A stretch of DNA of 6,152 bases from Chloroflexi bacterium UBA6019 (lineage in GTDB: Bacteria; Chloroflexota; Dormibacteria; Dormibacterales; Dormibacteraceae), in the NCBI GenBank assembly GCA_002427995.1, contig DIZV01000139.1:1-6152 (forward strand), given 5' to 3'. Made by a program: the position numbers and the translations under genes. A model generated the notes under the pieces. That model saw nothing but the letters and a program-made list of their open reading frames with translations. It made no database searches and had not been told where the DNA came from. The first letter of the stretch is position 1, and each line of letters opens with the position of its first letter. Positions 1 to 5,599 of this stretch are shown here, in pieces.

Positions 1-266
1 TTGGCCCGGTTCTTCTGGGCGATCGTGTTGAGCGGGTTCAGTCCAAGCGTCGCCTCGTAGGCCGACTTCGCCTCCTCGAACCGGCCCAGCTCGGTCATCG
101 CCTTGCCCAGCCGGTTGTTGGACTCCTCGTCGGAGCCGAACCGCTCGAGGATGATCTGGTTGATCTCGGCGGCATCCTCCCAGCGCCCGGCGAGGGCGGC
201 CTGGACGGCCTCTTCGACGAATTGGCCCCGGGGCTTGAGATGCTGCTCGTTGAACTCCGTCTTCAA
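1..266 (-). CDS. Tetratricopeptide-repeat (TPR) protein, 3' end cut off by window edge
   Basis: The minus-strand frame is open from a TTG at 266-264 to the left edge and gives 88 residues with no stop. Two helix-turn-helix TPR-like units are visible. Residues about 17-47 include AGRWEDAAEINQIILERF, and residues about 51-84 include LGKAMTELGRFEEAKSAYEA followed by LNPLN. Both show the Gly and Ala spacing typical of TPRs. TTG is chosen because a GGAG lies 7 bases upstream (274-277) and no ATG or GTG precedes it in frame. There is no signal peptide, so the protein is probably cytoplasmic. TPRs are scaffolds for protein-protein contacts; the partner and function are unknown. The gene is divergent from the transporter operon and need not be functionally linked to it. 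The sequence resembles small TPR proteins I associate with Chloroflexota, which is recollection and not a search. The open frame and codon use make a real gene likely. Confidence 0.8.
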   Translation of the reverse strand, partial: MKTEFNEQHLKPRGQFVEEAVQAALAGRWEDAAEINQIILERFGSDEESNNRLGKAMTELGRFEEAKSAYEATLGLNPLNTIAQKNRA

Positions 267-273
267 GTACGTG

Positions 274-277
274 CTCC
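274..277 (-). promoter_or_regulatory. Ribosome binding site deciding the TTG start of the TPR gene
   Basis: On the minus strand the sequence GGAG lies 7 bases before TTG at 266-264. This is a normal Shine-Dalgarno spacing and supports the unusual start codon. No alternative ATG or GTG lies in frame between this site and the presumed promoter. Confidence 0.55.
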
Positions 278-306
278 GATAGGTGGAGAGAGGCGACTGA
301 GCTCCG

Positions 307-312
307 AGTATA
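307..312 (-). promoter_or_regulatory. Possible -10 box of the divergent TPR-gene promoter
   Basis: The minus strand reads TATACT here, one mismatch from TATAAT. It would place a transcription start about 35 bases upstream of the TTG start. No good -35 hexamer is found at 16-18 bases; the best candidate (GTGTCA, plus-strand 328-333) sits only 15 bases away. The core is an imperfect palindrome around GTATAC (304-316), so it could also be an operator. If real, this promoter lies back to back with the plus-strand promoter at 327-355. Confidence 0.35.
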
Positions 313-326
313 CCGGCGGCATCAAA

Positions 327-355
327 TTGACACCTCAGATCCCATCGGCTATACA
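327..355 (+). promoter_or_regulatory. Near-consensus housekeeping-sigma promoter of the transporter operon
   Basis: A perfect -35 hexamer TTGACA (327-332) is followed after exactly 17 bases by TATACA (350-355), which differs from TATAAT at one position. Transcription would start near 361-363, giving a leader of roughly 87 bases before the ATG at 449. This is the only convincing plus-strand promoter ahead of the operon, and its strength fits a highly expressed binding-protein gene. No regulator gene is visible in the window. The call rests on sequence match and spacing only. Confidence 0.75.
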
Positions 356-386
356 GTCTGCGGCTTGGGCCGGTAAGATTCCAACC

Positions 387-432
387 TGTCCAAGAGCAGT
401 TGCGGGGAGTTCTTTTTCCCAGTTCTCGGACA
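387..432 (+). promoter_or_regulatory. Candidate nested hairpin in the 5' leader
   Basis: The leader can fold with TGTCC (387-391) pairing GGACA (428-432). After a single A/C mismatch, AGAGC (393-397) pairs with GTTCT (422-426, including one G-U). An inner hairpin pairs GGGGAG (404-409) with TTTCCC (415-420, two G-U) around a 5-base loop. It ends five bases before the AGGAGG ribosome binding site (437-442) and does not cover it. The role could be mRNA stability or regulation. I recognise no known riboswitch class, and chance folding of a GC-rich leader cannot be excluded. Confidence 0.3.
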
Positions 433-448
433 AATCAGGAGGAGAAGC

Positions 449-1771
449 ATGCGTACAGCTCGACTAGGTCGGGTCGCGGCCATTGCCGCCTTTGCAATCG
501 TCGCAGTGGCCTGCGGCGGCGGAGGGAGCGGCGGCAGCGGCAGCGGCAGCAAGGGGACCATCTCGATCGGAGTGGACCTTCCAGAATCCGGGGCGGCGGC
601 ATCGTCGGGCCTTCCGACCCTTGACGGCGTCAAATTCGCCGTCCAGAAGGCCGGCGGCTCGATCGACGGCTGGACCCTCACGGTCGAGAACCGTGACGAC
701 GCCGTGGGCGGCTCCTACAACGCCGACAAGGGCGTCCAGAACGTCACCGACCTCATCAACAACAACAACGTCGTCGCCATGGTCGGTCCTTTCAACTCGG
801 CGGTCGGCAAGGCTGAGATCCCGATCGCGGCCCCGGCCCACCTGACCATGATCAGTCCGTCCAACACCAACCCGTGTCTCACCAAGGACCTCTCCAGCTG
901 CGACTACCACCCGGCGGATCTCCGCAAGGGAAATCCCAACAACTACTTCCGGGTCGTCGCCACCGACGACCTCCAGGGCCCGGCGATGGCCGACTACGCC
1001 TTCACCACCCTCGGCATCAAGAAGATCGGCATCCTGGACGAGAAGACCGTCTTCGGCGTCGGCATCGCCAACGCCTTCCAGGCCCAGTACCAGAAGGACG
1101 GCGGAACCTTCAAGCGCGACTCCTTCGACCCCAAGACCACCACCGACTGGCGTGCCATCCTCAACGGCTTCAAGGACTTCGGCGCGACCGCCATCTACGT
1201 CGGCGGAACCGACGACCAGAGCGCCTGCAAGCCTCGTGGCCAGATGAACGCCCTCGGTATCGGCAGCTGGCCGTACCTCGGCGGTGACGGCATCGAGACC
1301 TCGCAGTGCATCGATGACGCGGCCGACTCGGCCAACGGCGTCTCGGCGACCACCGCCGGCGCTGACGCGGGCCAGATCTCTTCCGCGGCGTCCGTCATCA
1401 CCGACTACAAGAAGGCCTTCACCGGCGCCAACGACTACGGCGCCTACACGATGTCCGCCTTCGACGCCGCCAACATCGAGATCCAGGCCATCAAGCAGGC
1501 CCTCGATGCCGGCAAGGACCCGAAGAAGGTCAACGACTTCCGCGAGGCGGTCCGCGTCAACGTGTCCAAGACCAGCGGCTACGCGGGCGTGCTCGGCACA
1601 ACCACCTTCGACGCCAACGGCGACACCTCGGCCAAGATCATCTCGGTCTACGCCGTGAAGAAGGAGGACGCCGCCGCGGTCGCCAAGGGCGACCTCACCT
1701 GCGGCAAGGCCGGTGGCTCCAACGCCAGCTTCTGCTTCGTCTGGGTGAAGCAGTTCAACTTCGGCGCCTAG
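449..1771 (+). CDS. LIV-type ABC transporter substrate-binding lipoprotein (LivJ/LivK-like, Peripla_BP_6 family)
   Basis: This 440-residue protein is the extracytoplasmic receptor that binds the ligand and hands it to the LivHM channel. Residues 1-22 form a lipoprotein signal peptide (Arg at 3, 5 and 8; hydrophobic core 9-21; lipidated Cys22 in A-V-A-C). A Gly/Ser linker spans 23-34 and the mature fold starts near TISIGVDLPESG (37-48). Family hallmarks follow: VGPFNS (112-117), AEIPI (122-126), MISPSNTNP (134-142), the YFRVVATDDLQG block (166-177) and the second lobe from KKIGILDEKT (191-200). The ATG has an AGGAGG at 437-442, 6 bases upstream. Codons after the signal peptide are strongly C/G-ending, consistent with high expression. 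Six cysteines besides Cys22 occur at 143, 151, 260, 287, 418 and 429, spaced as possible disulfide pairs. Family members bind Leu/Ile/Val, other amino acids, amides or urea. By remembered alignment to E. coli LivJ, an acidic residue (Asp280, GGDG) sits where an acid contacts the ligand amino group, favouring an amino acid. The ligand remains inferred. Confidence 0.93.
   Translation: MRTARLGRVAAIAAFAIVAVACGGGGSGGSGSGSKGTISIGVDLPESGAAASSGLPTLDGVKFAVQKAGGSIDGWTLTVENRDDAVGGSYNADKGVQNVTDLINNNNVVAMVGPFNSAVGKAEIPIAAPAHLTMISPSNTNPCLTKDLSSCDYHPADLRKGNPNNYFRVVATDDLQGPAMADYAFTTLGIKKIGILDEKTVFGVGIANAFQAQYQKDGGTFKRDSFDPKTTTDWRAILNGFKDFGATAIYVGGTDDQSACKPRGQMNALGIGSWPYLGGDGIETSQCIDDAADSANGVSATTAGADAGQISSAASVITDYKKAFTGANDYGAYTMSAFDAANIEIQAIKQALDAGKDPKKVNDFREAVRVNVSKTSGYAGVLGTTTFDANGDTSAKIISVYAVKKEDAAAVAKGDLTCGKAGGSNASFCFVWVKQFNFGA
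515..550 (+). repeat. Low-complexity GGC/AGC tract encoding a Gly/Ser linker
   Basis: Twelve codons encode only Gly and Ser immediately after the lipidated Cys22. The tract ends in three exact copies of GGCAGC (533-550). It gives a flexible tether between the membrane anchor and the binding domain. The hexanucleotide repeat could change length by slippage while staying in frame. Confidence 0.7.
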
Positions 1772-1786
1772 CAATTCGATAACCCG

Positions 1787-1818
1787 AGGAGGGGGCCATC
1801 GCGGCCCCCTCCTATTTT
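1787..1818 (+). terminator. Intrinsic terminator or attenuator between binding-protein gene and livH
   Basis: An 11-base perfect stem (AGGAGGGGGCC at 1787-1797 with GGCCCCCTCCT at 1803-1813) closes a 5-base loop (ATCGC). It is followed by A and a four-T run (1815-1818), then GTGT. It begins 15 bases after the stop of the binding-protein gene. The stem is very stable but the T-run is short and interrupted, so partial read-through into livH is likely. The arrangement would give more binding-protein mRNA than permease mRNA. No separate promoter for livH is evident in the short gap. Confidence 0.8.
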
Positions 1819-1822
1819 GTGT

Positions 1823-1829
1823 AGGGGGA
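1823..1829 (+). promoter_or_regulatory. Ribosome binding site used to choose the livH start
   Basis: AGGGGGA lies 8 bases before TTG at 1838 but 17 bases before the in-frame ATG at 1847. The spacing favours TTG, while start-codon preference favours ATG. It lies just downstream of the terminator hairpin and is free of the stem. Confidence 0.45.
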
Positions 1830-1837
1830 AGCGGAAC

Positions 1838-2863
1838 TTGGATGGCATGCAGCGGCTCCGGGCCACCTTCGCCGGTGACCTCGGAACAGCCCTCTTCTCA
1901 ACCCTCGGCCTGCTGGCGGTGGGCTGGGTCGTCATCCTCGCCATCCAGAGCCCCCGTTCGCTGATCGCCACGATGGTGATCGGCATCACCGACGGCGCCA
2001 TCTACGCTCTCATCGCGCTCGGCTACACGATGGTCTACGGCATCATCGAGCTGATCAACTTCGCCCACGGCGACGTCTTCACGCTCGGCGGCTTCATCGC
2101 CCTCCCCCTCTTCGCGGCCTTCGGAATCGGCCCCGGCGCGCACTACTCCCTGGTCTTCATCCCAATCCTGCTGCTCGTCTTCGTGCTCGTGATGCTGATC
2201 AACGGGCTCGTGAACATCACGATCGAGCGGGTCGCCTACCGACCTCTTCGTGGCGCTCCCCGGCTGGCGCCGCTGATCACCGCGATCGGGATGGCGTTCA
2301 TCCTCGAGGGGACCATGTACCTGTGGAGGGGCCCGGTGAACCTCCGCTTTCCGGACCTCATCTCGGAGGCGCGCTACACGAACTCGCTGATCGACATCGG
2401 GGTCAAGGATGTGATGGTCGTCGTCGTGGCGATCTTCCTGGTCGTGATGCTCTCGCTCTTCATCAACCGGACCAAGCTCGGCAAGGCGATGCGCGCCACT
2501 GCCCAGGACCGGGACGCCGCGCAGCTGATGGGGATCGACATCAACCGCACGATCTCGGCGACCTTCTTCATCGGCGCCGCGCTGGCCGGCGCCGGCGGTC
2601 TCGTCTACGCGCTCTACTTCAACTCGATCCGCTTCGACCTCGGCTTCTCGGCCGGCCTGGTCGCGTTCACGGCGGCGGTCCTCGGCGGCATCGGGAACAT
2701 CGAGGGAGCGGCGCTCGGCGGTCTCCTCATCGGGATCATCCGCGCGCTCGTGGACCGTTATATCTCGGCCAGCTGGTCCGACGTCATCATCTTCGCCATC
2801 CTGATCATCGTGCTGGTCTTCCGGCCCACCGGCCTGCTCGGCATGCGGGTCCCGGAGAAATGA
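1838..2863 (+). CDS. livH: Branched-chain amino acid ABC transporter permease LivH
   Basis: LivH is one half of the membrane channel. Counting from Met at 1847 (338 residues), hydrophobic segments lie at about 15-34, 41-62, 68-92, 100-122, 140-158, 187-206, 235-257, 268-300 and 311-328, so eight or nine spans. Family motifs are ALIALGYTMVYGIIELINFAHGD (split as ALIALGYTMVYG, 54-65, and LINFAHGD, 69-76), ERVAYRPLRGAPRLAPLITA (127-146), the cytoplasmic coupling loop KLGKAMRATAQDRDAAQLMG (210-229), VLGGIGNIEGA (278-288) and FRPTGLLG (325-332). TTG at 1838 is preferred because AGGGGGA sits 8 bases upstream; ATG at 1847 is a close alternative, three residues shorter. A TTG at 1817 lies in the terminator T-run and is unlikely. 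The frame ends at 2863, overlapping livM by four bases. Length and motifs are normal for the family. Confidence 0.94.
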   Translation: MDGMQRLRATFAGDLGTALFSTLGLLAVGWVVILAIQSPRSLIATMVIGITDGAIYALIALGYTMVYGIIELINFAHGDVFTLGGFIALPLFAAFGIGPGAHYSLVFIPILLLVFVLVMLINGLVNITIERVAYRPLRGAPRLAPLITAIGMAFILEGTMYLWRGPVNLRFPDLISEARYTNSLIDIGVKDVMVVVVAIFLVVMLSLFINRTKLGKAMRATAQDRDAAQLMGIDINRTISATFFIGAALAGAGGLVYALYFNSIRFDLGFSAGLVAFTAAVLGGIGNIEGAALGGLLIGIIRALVDRYISASWSDVIIFAILIIVLVFRPTGLLGMRVPEK

Positions 2864-4110
2864 TCTCGACCCTCCGTGATCCCAAGGCTCTCCGGCGCCG
2901 GCTGCGGGACTGGTCCCGAGACCCCAACATGATCGTCTACGGCGTGCTCCTGGTCGGTGCCATCCTGTTTCCCCCGATCGCATCCTTCGCCACCGGAACC
3001 AACACGCTGACAGGGCTGGCCGCGGACGCCGGGGTCTGGGTCCTGCTGGCGATCGGGCTAAACGTCGTGGTCGGCTTCGCCGGTCTCCTCGACCTCGGCT
3101 ACGCGGCCTTCTTCGCGATCGGGGCCTACACCTACGCGCTCCTGGCGTCGACGCAGCTGGGGTCGAGCCCGCTCCATCACGCGGTCCACCTGCCCTTCTG
3201 GTTTCTCCTCTTCCTGGCCATGTTCGTTGCCGCCTCGGCCGGCGCGCTGCTCGGCGCCCCGACGCTCCGCCTCCGCGGCGACTACCTCGCCATCGTCACC
3301 CTCGGCTTCGGCGAGATCGTCCCCCGCATCTTCCGGAACGACCCCGGCCACTTCACCGGCGGCATCAACGCCATCGGCAACATCGACCAGCCGACCCTCC
3401 CCGTGTGCGTCGACGGGCCCTGGTCCCGGGGCGACGACCTCCATCTCAACTTCGGGCTCGCGAATTGCTCCTTCAGCATCACCGACCCCACCGCCTACTA
3501 CGTGCTGATGGTGCTCCTCATAATCGCCTGCGTCATCCTCGTCTCCAACCTCCAGGTCTCCCGGCTCGGACGGGCCTGGGCCGCCGTCCGGGAGGACGAG
3601 GTGGCCGCTGCCGCGATGGGCGTCAACACCCGCAACATCAAGCTCCTCGCCTTCGCGATCGGTGCTGCCTTCAGCGGCTTCGGCGGCGCCTACTACGGGG
3701 CCAAGCTCTCGCTCGTCAGCCCCGACAACTTCGACTTCACCGTCTCCATCACAGTCCTCGTCATGGTCGTCCTGGGCGGGATGGGCAACATCGCGGGCGT
3801 CATCGTCGGTGCCCTGGCGGTCTACTTCCTGGAGTTCAAGTTCCTGACCGACCTGCCCAGGAACACCCACGCCCTGGTCGACGCGATCGGGCTCGGCCCG
3901 CTGCTCGACAACAGCAACCCGGCGACCGGCTGGCCGGGCATCGAGGATTTCGTCGGCCGCCTCAACTTCCTGGTCCTCGGCCTGATCTTGGTGCTGATGA
4001 TGCTGCTCCGGCCGCAGGGCATCCTGCCCAGTCGCGTCCGGGCCCAGGAGCTGAAAGCCGAGGGCGCCCAGGACGACACCGTCTTCGACCAGCGGGCGGG
4101 CCAGACATGA
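2860..4110 (+). CDS. livM: Branched-chain amino acid ABC transporter permease LivM
   Basis: LivM (416 residues) is the second channel subunit. An Arg-rich cytoplasmic N-terminus (Arg6-Arg20) precedes hydrophobic segments. Family motifs are LGLNVVVGFAGLLDLGYAAF (partly, 66-85), LRGDYLAIVTLGFGEIV (138-154), the coupling loop AVREDEVAAAAMGVN (242-256), VVLGGMGNIAGV (303-314) and LLRPQGILPSR (382-392). ATG at 2860 overlaps the livH stop in ATGA, with GGAG only 2 bases upstream, which suggests translational coupling. The open frame runs further upstream to 2323, but that part lies inside livH and is not LivM-like. Two extracytoplasmic stretches look longer than in E. coli LivM as I remember it: about 160-210, with Cys183 and Cys203, and about 330-366. 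These would face the binding protein. The hydrophilic tail from about 393 is not conserved family sequence. Confidence 0.94.
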   Translation: MISTLRDPKALRRRLRDWSRDPNMIVYGVLLVGAILFPPIASFATGTNTLTGLAADAGVWVLLAIGLNVVVGFAGLLDLGYAAFFAIGAYTYALLASTQLGSSPLHHAVHLPFWFLLFLAMFVAASAGALLGAPTLRLRGDYLAIVTLGFGEIVPRIFRNDPGHFTGGINAIGNIDQPTLPVCVDGPWSRGDDLHLNFGLANCSFSITDPTAYYVLMVLLIIACVILVSNLQVSRLGRAWAAVREDEVAAAAMGVNTRNIKLLAFAIGAAFSGFGGAYYGAKLSLVSPDNFDFTVSITVLVMVVLGGMGNIAGVIVGALAVYFLEFKFLTDLPRNTHALVDAIGLGPLLDNSNPATGWPGIEDFVGRLNFLVLGLILVLMMLLRPQGILPSRVRAQELKAEGAQDDTVFDQRAGQT

Positions 4111-4889
4111 GCGTTGAGAGGAGCGGGGAGCCGATCCTCCAGCTGGAGGGAGTGACCAAGCGGTTCCTCGGCCTGGTCGCGGTGGACAACGTCAGCTTCG
4201 AGGTCAGCAAGGGCGAGGTCTTCGCCCTGATCGGACCCAACGGAGCCGGGAAGACGACGCTCTTCAACTGCATCACGGGGATGTTTCCGCCGAGCCACGG
4301 AGGGGTGGTCTTCGACGGCGTCGACATCACGGGCAGCAAGCCGCACCAGGTTGCTCACCTCGGGATCGCCCGCACCTTCCAGAACATCCGTGTCTTCGAC
4401 TACATGACCGCCCTCGACAACGTTCGCCTCGGGCAGCACTCGCGGATGACGGCCCAGCTCTGGGACGCCCTCTTCAAGACCCCGCGGGCCCGGAAGGAGG
4501 AGGCGCTGGTGACCGAGCGCGCCCATGAGCTGCTCAACTTCGTCGGCATCGATCGCTACGCCCACAGCTATGCCCGCAACCTCCCCTACGGCGCCCAGCG
4601 CCGGCTGGAGATCGCCCGCGCGCTGGCCACCGATCCCAAGCTGCTCCTCCTCGACGAGCCCGCCGCCGGATTCAACCCGCAGGAGAAGGTCGAGCTGATG
4701 GCGCTGGTCGAGAAGGTGCGGGCGAAAGACATCACGGTCTTCCTGATCGAGCACGACATGCGCGTCGTGATGGGCGCGTCGGACCGGATCGTCGTCCTCG
4801 ACCACGGCGTCAAGATTGCCGAAGGCACGCCCCAGGAAGTTCGCCAGGACGCCAAGGTCATCGAAGCCTACCTGGGCAAACCGGCTTAA
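4107..4889 (+). CDS. livG: Branched-chain amino acid ABC transporter ATP-binding protein LivG
   Basis: LivG (260 residues) is one of two cytoplasmic ATPases powering import. All ABC elements are present: Walker A GPNGAGKT (43-50), Q-loop Gln92 in RTFQNIRVF, signature LPYGAQRRLEIARAL (159-173), Walker B LLLLDEP (179-185, Asp183 and Glu184), D-loop AAGFNP, and switch His216 in IEHDM. The signature departs from LSGGQ, but this Y-G-x-Q-RRLEIA form is normal for LivG. The C-terminal YLGKPA ending is also typical. ATG at 4107 overlaps the livM stop in ATGA. The ribosome binding site is weak (GGGCGGG region just upstream), fitting translational coupling. The open frame extends upstream within livM to 3405, but that segment is Arg/Pro-rich out-of-frame sequence. 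No catalytic residue is missing. Confidence 0.95.
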   Translation: MSVERSGEPILQLEGVTKRFLGLVAVDNVSFEVSKGEVFALIGPNGAGKTTLFNCITGMFPPSHGGVVFDGVDITGSKPHQVAHLGIARTFQNIRVFDYMTALDNVRLGQHSRMTAQLWDALFKTPRARKEEALVTERAHELLNFVGIDRYAHSYARNLPYGAQRRLEIARALATDPKLLLLDEPAAGFNPQEKVELMALVEKVRAKDITVFLIEHDMRVVMGASDRIVVLDHGVKIAEGTPQEVRQDAKVIEAYLGKPA

Positions 4890-5599
4890 TGGCCCTCCTC
4901 GAGCTCCACGGCGTGGACGCCTTCTACGGCCGGGTCCAGGCTCTCCACGGCGTCACCCTTGAGGTCGACAAGGGCGAGATCGTGGCCCTCATCGGCTCCA
5001 ACGGGGCCGGCAAGACCACCACCCTGCGCACGATCTCCGGGCTGATGCACCCGGCCAAGGGCCAGGTGATCTTCGACGGCCAGGACATCACCTTCACCGA
5101 CGCCGCCAAGATCGTGCAGCTGGGCATCTGCCAGTCGCCCGAAGGCCGGCGCCTGTTCGCCCGCATGTCGGTCCTCGACAACCTGCTGATGGGCGCCTAC
5201 TCGCGGAGTGACCGCGCCAACATCGCCCGGGACCTGAAGCACGTGTACGAGCTCTTTCCCCGGGTCGAGGAGCGCCGCTCCCAGATCGCCGGGACGCTCT
5301 CCGGCGGCGAGCAGCAGATGCTCGCGATGGGCCGGGCGCTGATGGCGCGGCCCAAGGTGGTGATGCTCGACGAGCCATCGCTCGGCCTCGCCCCGATCCT
5401 GGTCGAAACCATCTTCGCGGTCATCAAGGAGATCAACGACGAGGGCACGCCGGTGCTCCTGGTGGAGCAGAACGCCTCCAAGGCTCTGTCCGTCGCCCAC
5501 CGTGCCTACGTGCTGGAGACGGGCGTCGTGGCCAAGGAGGGCACCGGCAGGGAGCTTCTCGAATCCGAGGACGTGCAGAAGGCATACCTGGGAATGTGA
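4889..5599 (+). CDS. livF: Branched-chain amino acid ABC transporter ATP-binding protein LivF
   Basis: LivF (236 residues) pairs with LivG as the second ATPase. Motifs are Walker A GSNGAGKT (36-43), a Q-loop region SPEGRRLFARMSVLDNL (83-99), signature LSGGEQQMLAMGRAL (137-151), Walker B VVMLDEPSLGLAP (157-169, Asp161 and Glu162) and LLVEQNA (190-196). Gln194 occupies the usual switch-His position, which is normal for LivF and distinguishes it from LivG. The ending KAYLGM is family-typical. ATG at 4889 shares one base with the livG stop (TAATG). Its own stop overlaps the GTG of the next gene (GTGA), so the operon continues. Length is normal and nothing is missing. Confidence 0.95.
   Translation: MALLELHGVDAFYGRVQALHGVTLEVDKGEIVALIGSNGAGKTTTLRTISGLMHPAKGQVIFDGQDITFTDAAKIVQLGICQSPEGRRLFARMSVLDNLLMGAYSRSDRANIARDLKHVYELFPRVEERRSQIAGTLSGGEQQMLAMGRALMARPKVVMLDEPSLGLAPILVETIFAVIKEINDEGTPVLLVEQNASKALSVAHRAYVLETGVVAKEGTGRELLESEDVQKAYLGM

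Noticed and set aside
159..166. Non-canonical ABC signature (LPYGAQ) in LivG as a sign of a defective ATPase (LivG residues 159-164, coded near 4581-4598)
   Set aside because: LivG proteins commonly have Y-G-x-Q in place of LSGGQ, and all other catalytic motifs are intact. The coordinates here are protein residues, not bases.
222..467. An 81-codon plus-strand open frame across the intergenic region
   Set aside because: It overlaps the TPR gene, the promoter and the start of the binding-protein gene, and shows no motif or ribosome binding site of note.
464..1774. A 436-codon open frame on the minus strand opposite the first binding-protein gene
   Set aside because: It is rich in Gly, Val, Asp and Arg with no recognisable domain and mirrors the codon pattern of the real gene. 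It is a typical GC-rich antisense shadow.
1817..1837. TTG at 1817 as the livH start
   Set aside because: It lies in the T-run of the terminator hairpin, so its ribosome binding site would be locked in the stem. TTG 1838 or ATG 1847 is more plausible.
2323..2859. Upstream extension of the livM reading frame inside livH
   Set aside because: The extension is low-complexity Arg/Gly/Pro sequence with no LivM similarity. The LivM-like sequence begins at the ATG at 2860, which overlaps the livH stop.
1898..2983. A 361-codon open frame on the minus strand opposite livH
   Set aside because: Its composition is Arg/Asp/Glu/His-rich without motifs, and the plus strand carries an unmistakable LivH with membrane segments.
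3405..4106. Upstream extension of the livG reading frame inside livM
   Set aside because: It is Arg/Pro-rich out-of-frame sequence. The ABC domain begins just after the ATG at 4107.
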